From contig OX291557.1 of NCBI GenBank assembly GCA_946406115.1, positions 1,582,501 through 1,646,500 of the forward strand: a stretch of DNA of 64,000 bases, in the 5' to 3' direction. The notes beneath the pieces are model-generated. The model searched no databases. It saw nothing but the letters and a program-made list of their open reading frames with translations, and was not told the origin of the DNA. The position numbers and the translations under genes were made by a program. The first letter of the stretch is position 1. Every line of letters begins with the position of its first letter. The stretch is from Apoda limacodes (Eukaryota > Arthropoda > Insecta > Lepidoptera > Limacodidae). Shown piece after piece: positions 1 to 12,456 of this stretch.

Positions 1-763
1 ATCCTGATGAAATAGAATTATTTTCTTTGCTAGATGCGGTAATTTCTTGATCAACTTTTTATTGAATCTATATAACAATGCAGCATAGTGAGCTCCGGTT
101 ATTGTCTTGTCTTTTATCCAAAAAATCCATGTAAATAACCCCTTGGCTGTCCCTAAAGACTGTGGCCATCATTTTACCAGCCGAGCAAACAGTTTTTGCC
201 TTCTTCGGGGCACGTTCCCCGGTGAAGTCCATTGCTTCGACTGTTGCTTAATCTCTGGTGTATAATGATGGACCCACTTTTTGTCAACTGTTATGTACCG
301 ACGCATAAACTCACTCGGATTGTGATTATACATGGCTAGGCATTCCTCAGAAGCTGTTACACGATTTCGTTTCTGGTCGACTGTTAGTAAACGCGGCACC
401 CATCTTGCAGAAAGCTTTTTCATGTCCATAATATCATGCAAACTATAAAAAAAACTCGTTCAGTCGAGATGTGCACAGCATCATTTATTTCGCGTATCTT
501 CACTCGACGGTCTGCCAAAACAATATCATGTATTTTATTAACTATGCCCTCCGTAGTGACCTTAATCTGCCTCCCTGGGCGCTCCGCGTCGCGTCATTAG
601 TGGTAGTACGTCCACAATAAAATTTAGTGAACCACTTATGTACCATCCCATGAGAAGGTGCAGAATCACCATAATACTTTTTCAATTTGTCTTCGGTCTG
701 CTTAATAGTTTTATCACGTAAAAAATAGTGTTTAATTAGCACTCGGAACTCGCTTTTCTCCAT
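1..763 (-). mobile_element. mariner-type transposase remnant, cut by window edge
   Basis: Reading leftward from an ATG at 763, the first ~70 residues resemble the mariner helix-turn-helix N-terminus (MEKSEFRVLIKHYF, then a KWFTKF..GRT motif). A second stretch (441-169) has the mariner catalytic-core motif VDKKWVHHYTPE followed by KQQSKQW, with the first catalytic Asp present. A third stretch (about 168-1) carries MDFLDK, then in another frame ITGAHYAALLY and FHQD at the window edge, the expected second and third catalytic regions. Frame changes near 540, 450 and 100 show that it is a pseudogene. Its 3' end lies outside the window. The family is confident; the subfamily is not determined. Confidence 0.85.
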
Positions 764-958
764 TTTCAAAGAATAGAAAAGAAAAAGTAAGGCGACTTCT
801 AAAAATTTTTGTTTCTAAAAAGCTTGTTTTCGCGCCAAATTTGAAAAAAGAACGGCATGCGCTTTGTTATGAGTTTCCAAATATGAGACAAAAAAATATT
901 TAAATAAGTTTATATTTAACCTTAAAGTCATTGAGTTGCCAAACTGCCTTGGTATGTC
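764..958. other. no gene seen
   Basis: AT-rich DNA between the mariner start and the 104-bp repeat. It may include the mariner 5' region, but I found no clear terminal inverted repeat. Confidence 0.4.
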
Positions 959-1385
959 TGCAAGGAAACTGCAATCTAAGATGAATAGTTAGGGAAATAA
1001 AGCTATTTCTAGTTTGACAGCTATCATTGAAAATAAAGTTCTTGATGAGATCTATCATTTTTGCAAGGCAACTGCTAGTCTCAGATGAATAGTTAGGGAG
1101 ATATAGCTCTTTCTAGTTTGACAGCTGTCATCGAAAATAAAGACCTTGATGAGATCTATCATTTCTGCAACGAAACTGCTAGTCAGAGATCAATAGTTAG
1201 GGAGATATATCTCTTCCTAGTTTGACAGCTGTCATCAAAAATAAATGTCTTGATGAGATCTATCATTTCTGCAAGGAAACTGCTAGTCTAAGATCAATAA
1301 GTAGTTAGGGAGATATAGCTCTTTCTAGTTTGACAGCTGTTATCGAAAATAGAGATCTTGATCTATCTATCATTTCTCCAAGGAA
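959..1385. repeat. tandem repeat, about 104 bp x 4
   Basis: Four imperfect copies share 'agtttgacagct' at 1011, 1115, 1219 and 1327, so the period is 104, 104 and 108 bp. Each unit also has 'ttgatgagatctatcattt' followed by 'gcaaggaaactgc' or a close variant. The fourth period is 4 bp longer because of a short insertion near 1288. No open frame is conserved across units. Confidence 0.85.
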
Positions 1386-2064
1386 ACTGTAGTACCAGTA
1401 GTGCGGCGTTTAGTGCTATCTGCAAAAAACGTTCTGGAGTACATTGGATGGAACCGGTTCCGAATATTGTGATATCCGGTTCCCCCGGTTCTCTAAAAAA
1501 TGGAAAAAATAAAATACGTAAGCATGGAAAACCGTTCAGTTTGTCTGCATACGCAGCGTTTCTTACTCGCGCGACACCCACTCCCCACTTAGTTGACTGT
1601 TAGTAAAAGTTTATTGCTAACAGTTGACCCTTGTCGATTCCTTCATTTGTTCGAGCACCACCAAACTTTTCCTAACCTATGTCAAATTATAACTCTTTAA
1701 AATTGATATGGCGCCCATCTTGTTTTTTACCATTTCGATTTTTTCACCACCGCTTTTTTGCGCGAGTGCTTTTTGAGTCGATCTCCAGAAAAAAATTCGA
1801 TATAGAACTATTTACACAGATTTTGTTCTAGTAGGTAGGTAACAAATCCACAAATGGGCCAGAATAGCCCCCTCATAACTTTCTTTTATTGGGGTACTGG
1901 TGAAAGAAAAGTCGCGTTTTTAATTTCTGCCCCTTTTCTAAAAACTTAGAGCGGTGTGTTTGACGGAAACATTCGAGACTTCGTTCGCGTTGATAAAGTT
2001 GCGCCTGCAGGAATTGGAGACAGTCTGAGTTGTAACTTGAAGGCAATACGTCGATACAAAGTTT
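1386..2064. other. no gene seen
   Basis: Non-coding DNA between the tandem repeat and the hAT remnant. The short opposing open frames around 1360-1600 have no recognisable motif. Confidence 0.4.
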
Positions 2065-3185
2065 ATGAATAAATATTTCAAAATGTGTGCAGCGAAGAAA
2101 AGTAAAACGTATAATTTTAATAATGATTGGGAGGAAGAATTTTTCTTTTTTATGATAAAGGAAAAGAGCATTTGTCTCATTTGCCGTGCGTCAGTTGCAA
2201 TACCTAAGCGTGGGAACTTAGAAAGGCATCATAAAAAGGTTTATAAAAACTAGGAAAAGGATTTTCCTCACAGAGTGAATTCAGAAAATAAAAACCGGCC
2301 AAGTGCGAGTTGGACTCGCACACCGAGGGTTCCGTACCTACCACCATTTATGTAATTTACAAACACCAACAATAATATTACACGTCATTCGATAACTTGT
2401 TTGAGAAAAGAACAAACCATGTTCACAAGACCAGCCAAACTATCTAAAGCTGCAACGATAGCGTCATTTAAAATATCTTATATATTAGCGAATTACAAGA
2501 AACCATTCGAAGATGGATCAAATATGAAGGAAGCATTTATTGAAGCGGGTGAGAGATTATTTGAAGATTATAAAAGCAGAGAGTTAGGTCTGCTATCAAA
2601 GAACTTCAGCTGTCTCGGCCGTCACAAAGCGTGTTGAAGTCATGTGTGATATGTGACATGGCAGATAAATTTGAACATGATATTAAATACATACTTTTCT
2701 TTACAGTTCGACGAATTCACCGATATAACAGATACTGCCCAGCTGTGTATTTTTATTTGTATGGTATTCAATGACGTGTCAACTAAGGAAGAGTTTTTGA
2801 CAATGATTCCTCTGAAGGAGAGACCCGTGGTGAAGATATATATGTAGTTTTCTTCAATTTTGTAGCAAACTACAAGTAATATATAAATTAGTGTGCATTT
2901 CAACCGATGGAGCACCAGTTATGACTGGAAACAAAAACGGTTTTGTGGCTTTGTGTCGGGCTGATAACTTTCCCTTAATTTTTCTCCCTCCGTTGCATTA
3001 TACATCAACAAGTTTGGTGTTCAAAAGTTATAAACATGGAGGAGATTATGGGCATTGCAATAAAAAATTGTGAATTCCATCCGAGCACGTAGCTTGCAAC
3101 GACTCGGCTCTTTAAATTGCAGTTGGAAGATAGTGAGTCAGCTGATCACACTCATTTAGTTCTTCACACGGACGTCAGGTGAATA
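2065..3185 (+). mobile_element. hAT-type transposase remnant (ZBED5/EPM2AIP1-like family)
   Basis: The pieces occur in the order expected of this family. A degenerate BED zinc finger (CLIC...NLERHHKKV, about 2170-2245) is followed by FTRPAKLSKAATIASFKISY (2428-2490) and KKPFEDGSNMKEAFIEAGE (2500-2555). Next come DEFTDITDTAQLCIFICMVF (2710-2770), STDGAPVMTGNKNGFVALC (2902-2958) and LHTDVR (3162-3180). The pieces lie in different frames with stops between them, so the copy is dead. A dispersed lepidopteran repeat starting 'ggccaagtgcgagt' interrupts it at about 2290-2400. The rest of the catalytic domain after the LHTDVR block was not found. Confidence 0.82.
2294..2400 (+). repeat. dispersed 'aagtgcgagtcggactcgc' repeat inside the hAT remnant
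   Basis: It starts with 'ggccaagtgcgagttggact' and continues into 'gagggttccgta'. The same block occurs at 5428 and 21205, and in reverse near 56035. It splits the hAT frame, so it is younger than the hAT copy. The core is nearly palindromic. Confidence 0.7.
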
Positions 3186-5427
3186 TTTACTAATAGTTAC
3201 AAATAGAAGTTGTACTTGTACATATCGTGTCGTTTTGTCTGTTGGATAACACTTATGAATTGCAGATCAGACTCTGTTTCGTTGACAGTTAAACATTGAT
3301 TAACGTCATAATTTATTGTGTTAACGAAGTAACGTTGTTTAAATTTACAGACTATAATATTTGTTAGAAATTTAACAACATTGGCAGTGAGTGTATCCAA
3401 TTAATTGGTTAATGAGTCAATAAAATTGTCTCTGCTACTAATTACTACTTGAACCTGCCGTCCGTATAATGCCAGAGTTATAGACTATATTGCAAACAAC
3501 TGAAAGGTGGGGGAGATTTTACTATTGATTTGTTAGTATAAAAATTCCGCCGTATGCATTAAATTGAAAAGTCTATTCCAATCATTCAACTTCAAAAATA
3601 TATTTTTAGAGCCAACCAGAATAACAGCCAGTACGACAACATGTATAGATATTAAGCTACTGAGACCACTGTTCGCTGTTCGCTGTTCGCTGTTCGCTGT
3701 GGTCAGTTACCTACTAGAAAATCTAATATTAACCAAAGACAAGTTTAATGAGAATCCGTAAATTTTGAAGCTCAATGAATAAATATCTGGCATTTAGGTT
3801 GAAAATAAGAATTGATGTGTTTAAATCGTTTTTGAAAAATCTCCCCCTAGAGGGCAAATCAGGGGATGAAAATTTGTACGAGAATTTAAATATAAAAAAA
3901 TACTAGTACTTATAAAAAAAAGGTAAATATATAAATTACTTGATATATCTACAAAATGCCCAAATTACTGGCAACCTAAAATTTTGCACAAAGGTTTCTG
4001 TTATTACGCAGGTGAGCGTTGAGAAAGGATTTTGCAAAAAACTGGGGGTTGGTTGGTTGTCTGGAATTTTGTCATTTTTGAAGTTAAATGCATAATAATT
4101 GGTATTAAGTTAATAAAGATTGAAAATAAGATTAACATGTTTTACCGTTTTTGGAAAATTAACCTAGAGGGCAACAGAGAATAAAAATTTGTAGGTATGA
4201 GAATTCCGATACCAAGTCGCTGTAATAAACTAGTTTGTGTATAAAAGAGTAAATAATATGAACTTTCAGTTGTAAGATAATGGTGATAATAGAGCTAGCG
4301 AGCCACGGCAGAGGTCAGGGACGATCTTCAGAAGTCCTCGAAGACAGTAGGTACTCATGTGTTTGCATAATATCGTCCATATTTGGCGCAGCGGCGCGGT
4401 ACTTGGAATATTTAATACGTTATTTTCTCTATTTACATTGCTCTAAAATAAGATACCTACATATGTATTGTTTTGTTAAATGCTGTTGGTGCGCGACCGC
4501 GGATGTAGGTAAGGAAATGGTACGAGTAGGTACATCTACAAAATCATGCAAGTCATTCAATACTTGCTTAGTATAGATATAGATAGGGTTGCCAGATAAC
4601 CCGTATTTTACGGGTTACCCCGTTTTTCAGGCCATAACAAAATAGAAACCTGTAATTAGCAAACTGAAATACGGGGTAAACAAAGCTCCCGTATTTAGGT
4701 ACGGTTAGAAGTGTCGCGGTCAAAAACCGACGTTCTATCTCAGAGTTTTCACAATATGGAGAAAAAGCCTAAAATTAAGTAGTCTTTCCATCAACTCGTT
4801 TCATAAAGTATGTACCTACTAGTAACATTAAAACGAGCGACGAGCAAACCGTGCTGAAAAATGAGCTAGTGCGACACGCTTCCGCTAGATGGCAATTATT
4901 GATAAATATATTCTCGTGTTATTTGCTTTTAAATTTATATGTTAAGATTATCTTTAACAAAAGATCCCGAAAACCAAATAAAAAAAGTCATGTGACAGTG
5001 ATGTGTGCACCGGAGAGAATATTCTTACGCCGCCTGATTTAATACAAATAGCCAAAGACGCCACCAAAATCTTATTACAATTAGCACTACAGATCAAGGA
5101 GTTTCAAGGTTCCATTATGCTTACTGAGTCACATAAATGTTAACAATTTAATACACATCTACATTAATTAATTATTATTACAGTTCTTACACATTTTTTT
5201 ACCATACACGTAGGTTTGAAATTCGCCAATTATCCAATTCCAGTTCCCGGTTCAACAAGTTACTAAATGCGACTGTTCAGTTGGTCGGTGGGGAATAAAC
5301 GGAAACAAACGTCTCTGCGCGGTAAAAGACCAATAGGGGAATATGAGACTGCGATCTGAACAGACGACTTTGAAACGCCAAGATGCATGGTTACTTAGGT
5401 AGGAATCTTAAAATTAAAAAAAAAACA
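3186..5427. other. no gene seen; AT-rich repeat-derived DNA
   Basis: Contains an 8-bp tandem repeat ('gttcgctg' x 4, about 3671-3702). Two stretches near 3830-3900 and 4140-4200 resemble lepidopteran dispersed repeats also seen at 24.7 and 62.4 kb. There is a short perfect palindrome 'aacccgta..tacgggtt' near 4598-4617. The small open frames here have no recognisable domains. Confidence 0.4.
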
Positions 5428-5908
5428 TATCAAGTGCGAGTCGGACTCGCGCACCGAGGGTTCCGTAAAAGGTGTATTTAGGGAAAAACCTAACTTTGCC
5501 AATTTACATAAACAGTTAGATTACCAATTGCAAATAAGTTTATAATCGCAAAGAAATATTTATTTTGTGATATAACAAAAAATTCCGTCTTTCAGATTTT
5601 TTCCTTTATGTATACTACAAGGCATTGCTTTTTGCCAAATTTAATGATTCTAGGACAACAGGAAGTACTCCAAAGGTTTTTATTTATTGGTGAATGTCAA
5701 AATATGCGACAAAATTTGCGGCCATTTCTTTTGATTGCGTTGACTTAGACCTTAGTATATGATATTAATTTTGATGATTTTGATATCAACTTGATACCTT
5801 CACGCGTTCCTGAGAAAAAGAGTCGAGACAGACAGACAGACTTACGGACAACAAAGTGATCCTATAAGGGTTCAGTTTTTCCTTTCGAGGTACGGAACCC
5901 TTAAAATG
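5428..5908 (+). repeat. dispersed lepidopteran repeat, about 480 bp
   Basis: Begins 'tcaagtgcgagtcggactcg' and 'gagggttccgta'. It ends 'gacagacagacagac' through 'gtgatcctataagggttc' to 'aggtacggaaccctt'. The 'gggttccgta' near the start and 'tacggaaccc' at the end are inverted complements, as in a mobile element with short inverted termini. I know the sequence as an abundant Lepidoptera repeat; its class is uncertain. Confidence 0.7.
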
Positions 5909-7873
5909 TAGGTTCTTATTATATTTTTAATAATTATCATATATTATTATAATGTTTTATTAGATTTTTAGTCTATAAAAAGCAGCATACGAAATTCAAG
6001 ATTTTCATCTTTTTAACACTTTTGCTGTGTTTTTGTCAAACTCGGCTGCGGCTCGTTTCTCACTTTCAAAACGAATGCAGAAATAGCTATTATGTATTAA
6101 GTGGATTTAAGATACGTCGTCAGTTGTCAACGGTGAGCGCACAGAGCATGGAAACGGAAATTTATACAAGTTTCGATTTCAGCGTCTTTGTGAGCGACGC
6201 GACGAAGAACTTAGCTCTTTTGCATTCCTCTCGGGAAACATCCTGAGGCACTCACTTTACATTATAAATACCATTTATGTTTCTATAGTGTGCGAAAGAA
6301 TTGCGCATTTATCAACATACATAATAAACATATATAAACTCTGTGGTATTATGAGCGGCCCTCAGACTCGTAGATGTATAACAATATAAACTTAATTCTT
6401 TCTGACTTGTAACAAGTTTGATGTATCAAAGGTGATAGCCTGCATCATGTTTGCAAAATGATACCTGCAGCAAGTTTAAATCAACCTTTCTAGTTACCAC
6501 GCGACACACTTGCTCGAAGTTTGTCGAACAACTTGCATAAAGCCGGCGCCGGATACAGCTTCAAACATTTTAACACTTTTTGACGACTTTGACCACATAT
6601 TTGAACACTTATTGTAGCAACCTGCCAGACATTCTTTGCAAACATTTTTCTTCACAGTGTGCTGGTAGACTACAAACATGATGGACGACGATTTTGTTGA
6701 CGAGGTGTGCTTATATTATTTAAGTGTTTCTAATTATGTACTAAATGTACAAACAGCGAGGAAGTTAGCTGTAGCTTATTTATGAACGGATTGAAATCAT
6801 ATTAGGAGAAAATGTCATGTACCTAATTCTTCAGAAGTTGCTATGAAAAAGTTTTCAAAGAGGGGGAAAGGGGAGAAAAGGAGGGAAGTTTGCTGTAGCT
6901 TTATTTATGAATGGATTCAAATCATGTACACAATATCATGTGAAACACGTACGCGCACGCAGAGAAAGACAAAATTAGCTACCGCGCACGTCCTCTCCTA
7001 ACAGCGACCTTCGCCCAACTGAACTACAATGGCAAATTGCAAACTTTCGTTCAAAGTTTGAACACATAGTCAAAGTACCGTGCCACACAGAGTGATCACA
7101 TAAGTGTTCAAATGAAGCTGTATATAGCGCCAGCTTAAGGATGATTTTGACAAAGTAGCTTCAGTGTTGTCATGACACACTTGCAAATTTTTTGTTAGAT
7201 TTATAATAAAGCTTATGCCATTATTAAATCTCCAAAAATGTTGGTGTTTCTTAAGTTTTAAGACTGCACTCGTCGAGACGCCCACTCATCAATAGATGGC
7301 GTTACAGTGCTGAATAATGAAAAATAGCGGATTGTTGCTTTCTACTACTGAATTTAGTCGCGAAACCCAAAATGGCGAGCTCTTGACATTTTTTAATATC
7401 TTATTTTAAGCTAAACTTACGTTAAATACGAGCCATTTTTAAAATTATGTCAGAAATGTAGGTAATGCAAATCCTATGAACTCTCACAAACTCAACTGAA
7501 ATTGTTAACATCATCAAATAGAAATAGACTTTGGATCATTGTTTAATAGTTCAAAATTGGTTAGGCAAGGCTTCTCAAACTTATAACGTATAATCAAAAT
7601 TTAACAAGAGCTGATATTTATCCGGAATCAAAGTACATGCAATGACCTTCTTCTTTGATTCTGATAGCAACATGTGTTTCGCGCGTAGGTAGTATGGTAG
7701 CATTGTAGCACCATTTGATTGACGTCCAGGTACCATTGCTACGTAAAATAGGTATCAATTTGTAATTGTTGTTGTAGGCTTCTAGTTCTAGTTAGGTTAT
7801 CAAAGTTGTAACATAGTGATGTATTAATCATTATCTGCCCACGACTTATCGCCACACCGCGATTAATATCTTA
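5909..7873. other. no gene seen
   Basis: AT-rich sequence with short open frames only. A related A/G-rich motif (ttgctgtagctta / ttatgaacggattgaaatcat) occurs twice, near 6769-6800 and 6890-6925, suggesting a local duplication. No coding motif was recognised. Confidence 0.4.
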
Positions 7874-8020
7874 GATTTCTGAAGGGTCGGCAACGCGTGA
7901 GTGATGCCCCTGGTGTTGCAATCGTCCATAGGCTACGGTGACCGCTTACCATCAGGCGGACCGTAGGCTTGTTTGCCACATTAGTGGTGGTAAGTTATAA
8001 TAAAAAAAAAAAAAAAAAAA
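7874..8020 (+). mobile_element. 3' tail of a CR1/Jockey-like non-LTR retrotransposon
   Basis: The tail reads 'tctgaagggtcggcaacgcg', then 'cgtccataggctacggtgac', 'ccatcaggcgga' and 'cttgtttgcca', and ends in an A-run at about 8002-8020. Other copies lie at 27.95-28.17, 32.38-33.04 (reverse), 39.6-39.93 and, as shorter pieces, 20.7-21.05 and 51.1 kb. It is a 5'-truncated insertion. Confidence 0.8.
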
Positions 8021-9884
8021 GTTTGCTAGCATCTCTTATCCCTCACGTACAAATACGTATAGTTAAGTTATTGTAGTAGATAATTATTATATAAGAAAAC
8101 CTTTATTGTAATAGGGACACAATGTTTGTCTGTCGACAATGAGTATACAAGTTATAAGGTAATATATCTTTTCTTCTAACCTCCTTCTAGTACGGGTCCT
8201 ATTGACATAAATCTTGCAGATTGTGACCAATGCATGAAACTTGGTACAGGCGTAGCCTAGATCGTAATAAACAGATAAGCCGTCCCCACCAGTTCTACCT
8301 CCTTTGGTCGAAGTACGCTCACGCCGCCACTTCGTAAACAAAATATTCTAACGCGTCGTTATTTCACCAGAGGCCGTCTTCGGTGAAATTTTTGTATAAA
8401 TTAAAGAAAAGTAATTTTGATTGAAAATTTTGTAATACTTTCCCAAAAAAAATAATGCTGTTTTTTAAGAAAAGTGAAAGTTAAAAGTATTATTTTTCGG
8501 TTTGGTAACGTGTAACTTTGAAATTGGTAAGTTATAATAAAAATAAAAAATACTGGGATGTAACGTTACTATTATAGTTTATAAAAATATAAATTATTTA
8601 TACTTATACATAAATTGTGCTCAGAAAAATCCGAAACCCTGCGTGGCGTCGAGGTCAAAAGACGCGATACATTTGTAAAGGAAGTTGAGTGGTAAAATTT
8701 CACAAATTCCTACTGTGGTTAATTTTATATTCGAGTTTTACAATATTTTAATACAGTAAATAAAATTACTGTATTACTGTATTACATTCAGTCCAAATTA
8801 TAATTACACTGTCGACTGAAATATCGATATACATCTATAAATCATTCACAGATCTAACAAAATCATCTAACAGTCATTAGCTACTTTTTTATATTTTTTT
8901 AATATAGTCCTTAAATTATTTTTTTAAGGTTTATTTTTTTATTTCGCGCTTTCGCCATTTAAGGCTGCGGTATAGGGGAGAACGCGTAAATACGCCGTTT
9001 TTGTGCAAATTTTGTGGCTGAACTATAGCATTAGGTAGTGCATTACCTTAGTGAGTGATTTTCGTTTATTGTATTTAATGCAATAAAAAATCTGGAAGTG
9101 ACCATTGTTTCAACACTCGTGCAAATTTTTAAAGCGTGTATTGCATTTTGTTGCAATGAAAGTTGGTTAAATAATTAGAATAGCTTATTATCTAGTGCAT
9201 TGACTCTAAGTTGTATCAAAAACTAAAAAATTGTGACTACAAAACGGTAACAACGTTAAAACCCATACAAAAAAAATTAAGTTTCAAATAATCATAATGG
9301 AATAATTTACTAAGGAAGTATAAAACAAATTTATCTAATAGTAATGTTTATGACATTCTGTAATGATTTTTAGTACATTAACATACACAACGTTGGAATT
9401 ACAGAAATTAGCTTTCTGGCCTATATCGCCCTCTTAAGGGCAGGAATGTAAGTTTCCCCTCAGTGTACATTTTAGTCCTGAGGCTAGTGCGCGGGAAAGC
9501 GCCTTGCTAGATGGACCTAACGCCGTTATTCGTATTACCGCGTGGTTATATTGTTCGTAAAATAGATTTAAAAAAAATATATATGGAACTTAACCACGTA
9601 CAAAAATTTACCTATAATATAAAGCTATTTAAATTTGTATTTTTTACAACAATAATTATTAAGATTTATGGCCTTTTAACAACTATGAACAATCAGTTAA
9701 ATTTTAATTATTTTTTTATGTGTTTATTATATTATAACTAGAATAAAGTCTCGGTATTCAGTCGCTATACAGTGGAACAAACTTTTCTGACCTTCTGAAT
9801 TTGGATGTTCGGTCGCTAGTGACAGTCAGTTCACATTATCTCAATATGGCGACTGTTGTTTAGATTTTTGAACGCCCGGTCAGA
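8021..9884. other. no gene seen
   Basis: AT-rich DNA with only short frames and no recognisable domains or arrays. A small 'attactgt' repeat lies near 8760-8785. Confidence 0.4.
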
Positions 9885-10150
9885 AAAAATTGTTGCATCA
9901 TACGGTATACCTACTACCGAGGGAGGGGAGGGGAAAGATGCGGAAACCGGCTATTGGGGTTTGGTTAATTTCTCAACAGCCACTTATCCGATTTCAACAA
10001 ATAAGGTGTCACACGATAGGTGATATAATGCTTAACATAACATGTCTTACAATGGTTTCTGCATATACCATACTTTATTAAATATTTAGAAAAAAAGCGA
10101 ATTTTTGACAAAAAAAATTTTGAATTTTATTGAATTAAAGCAGTAAGTAA
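9885..10150 (+). repeat. left arm of a long imperfect inverted repeat
   Basis: Matches the reverse complement of about 13050-13250. Shared blocks include 'cttatccgatttca', 'aaataaggtgtca', 'ataggtgata', 'aatgctta' and 'ttgaattaaagcagt' (ttgaattgaagcagt in the other arm). The arms face each other across about 3 kb. They may be terminal repeats of one decayed DNA transposon or two insertions of one repeat. Confidence 0.65.
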
Positions 10151-10317
10151 CATTAAATTAAAAAGTTATGTATGACTTAAAACTGGGTGCTTAATACAGC
10201 TATATAAAAGTCTTTATTTTTTAAAATTTAATTAAAAATGATAAAACCATGTCTGAATTTATACATTAGGGTAACGAGACTTGTGCTGCGCATTATCCTA
10301 TAGCGGCTTTTATTTTC

Positions 10318-10810
10318 TGGACTAGCTGCTGCCCGCGACGTCGTCTGCGTGAACGCTATACTATAACATCACTTTTTGTGAACGAAACCATAGCGCGATC
10401 TTATTCGACGCCAACGCCATCTAGTTAGCAAGGTAGGAAACATTTTTATATGGTGAAAAATTATAACACATCTTAGTTATGACTTTAAATGATTTTTTAA
10501 CATAAAATAATGGCTATGTGTGAGTAGAATAATTAATAATTAAGAAGTAAGTCAATTATGCGTCGTTAGATTACACGTTGTTACAGAATGCGTTGAAGAA
10601 ATAAAAGTTCACTGCTCGCTCCCCGTAGGTGATAGCGTGATAATATGTAGCCTTTATGTTGACCCGACTTCTTAATAATATTCGTGCCAAATTTGAAGTA
10701 AATCCATGCAGTACTTTTTGAGTTTATCCTGAACATACATACAGACAATATGACAAACAGACAAAAATTCTAAAAACTATATTTTTGGCTTCGGTATCGA
10801 TTGTAGATCA
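10318..10810 (+). repeat. dispersed repeat with 'ctagctgctgcccgcgac' head
   Basis: The head resembles the common lepidopteran sequence 'ctagctgttgcccgcgac..cgtc..cgtg'. The body has 'gttgacccgacttcttaata' and ends near 'gattgtagatcacaccccaa'. There is no open frame. The class is uncertain (RTE or SINE-like). Confidence 0.5.
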
Positions 10811-11239
10811 CACCCCAAGTATTCTTTTAAAAAAATATTCAATGTACATTTTTGACTTTCCTACCATTTTATTATATTTATAGATTATTTCAATATAATT
10901 ATAAGTAATATAATTTATTTCTAAAATCAATTAAATATTAAGTATAAAATATAAGGCAAAAAATAATATGTCATATTATCATTTACGTTTTACAAATATT
11001 ATGAATAACAAAACTCTGTACCTAGTTAATGTTAATCACATATTTTTTCAACTTCATATTACAAATAAAACAATACAGCCTTACACTAGGTAATAACATA
11101 ATAAACAATGTTTTAGTTTAAAAAATGTCATAAATGCCTCCCAATTAATAAAGTTCTAATTCTTCCAAACATATTTAAGTCATCAATGTATTCATCAACT
11201 TTTTAATAGTTATTTTTCATTAAACTATCTTTGTCTTCA

Positions 11240-12003
11240 GTGCTGTCATCTGCATAGTATTGTTTATGTCTAAAATTTCATTGATATGCAGAAAAAACAG
11301 CGTAGGAGACAGCACAGAGCCTTGCGGGACACCAGCATTAATATCCATGGTATCGGAGCAACTACCGTCAACTACTACGTATGAATCTGTTGGACAAAAA
11401 GGTAGCCACTCATTTGCACAAACCCCTAAACTCTGTAAGATGGCAACTTCGATAGAAGACCCCGGTGCCAGACCCGATCGAACGTCTTCACTATGTCCAG
11501 GCTACATGCCAATGCCTTCCTCTGACTCTCAATGTCTAGTGCCCATCGGTGTGTGAGATACACAAGAAGGTGGCGAAAGCCATATTGACGGTCGCTGACC
11601 AGGTTGTGTTTTTCTAAGTATCTTAGCAGCGTAGCTGGAGAGGAGAGAGGTAATAGTGATTGGCCTGTCATTCGGTGGATCTGATCTATCGCCCCTTTTG
11701 GGCACCGGGTACACATTCGCAGTCTTCCATAAAGAAAGAAATTGCCTAGTGTGGTACAGGACACAACTGTTTAAGCACTACTGCTGGTATACCATGTGGC
11801 CCACTCGACTTCTAGAGAAAGCAATGACTGCCGGACCCCTCATTGTGTTATGGAGATTTCCAACATGATCTTACCGCACCACGGTATAGTAGTTTGTACA
11901 GCGCCTTCGTCGTTTAATTCGAGTTAAGGTAAAGGGACTACCAAGTCGATCGGCTTTCTCTTTGGCACTATCGGCCAAGTGACCACCGGTCTTTCGCAGT
12001 GGA
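11240..12003 (-). mobile_element. CR1/Jockey-like reverse transcriptase remnant
   Basis: Reading leftward: GGHLADSAKEKADRLGSP (about 11990), then IHRMTGQSLLPLSS and LLRYLEKHNLVSDRQYGFRH, VYLTHRWALDIESQRKALA, DIVKTFDRVWHRGLLSKLPS, and in another frame the VDGSCSD..DINAGVPQG region (about 11370-11300). These are RT core blocks 1-4. The run stops before a clean catalytic YADD. Frameshifts and gaps show a pseudogene. It abuts an unrelated fragment at about 12003. Confidence 0.82.
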
Positions 12004-12456
12004 AGATGGTCATAAAAATGGATCATTAATAATAGGACATCGGTGTCAAGGCTGTGCACTATCAACTTTTTAAATCCCAAAATTTTTAAAATCTATACCA
12101 TGAAGAACATATTGTGTGTCAGCTTCCTCATGATGGGATTGCAAGTGGTCAGTATTTCGATGGAGGTTCGTGCTCACGACTTTGGCTTCAGCAAAACCTT
12201 CAGAAGTCAGTAGTTCGTAATTGGCGTCAAGCCCCAAGGCTTGTTTAGTAATTCCCATGGACATAAACACTGCAAGGCTTGCTATATTTGAAACCGAGTG
12301 AATGAAACGGTCCCACTTCCTGGGAAGAAGCGTCTTTCGACCTGAAATTTTGTGTTCAATGGAATCTATCATATGCCGTCGCTTAGAACGTGTTCTAGCT
12401 TTGAAAGATGCCATTTTATACTGATCAAATTGCACAAAATAACTTCGACATTCCAT
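12004..12456 (-). pseudogene. fragment with HEEADT...DTDVLLL motifs (PIN-like, probably mobile-element borne)
   Basis: A run of 128 codons (12456-12073) includes RSKRRHMIDSIEHKIS and ends HHEEADTQYVLHGIDF. A few codons later, in a shifted frame, follows SLDTDVLLLMIHFYDHLPL, where the CR1-like fragment begins. The pairing of an (H)EEADT motif with a DTDV motif is common in many-copy insect proteins that look like PIN-type nucleases or relatives. I cannot name the family with certainty. The 5' end and most of the protein are missing. Confidence 0.5.
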
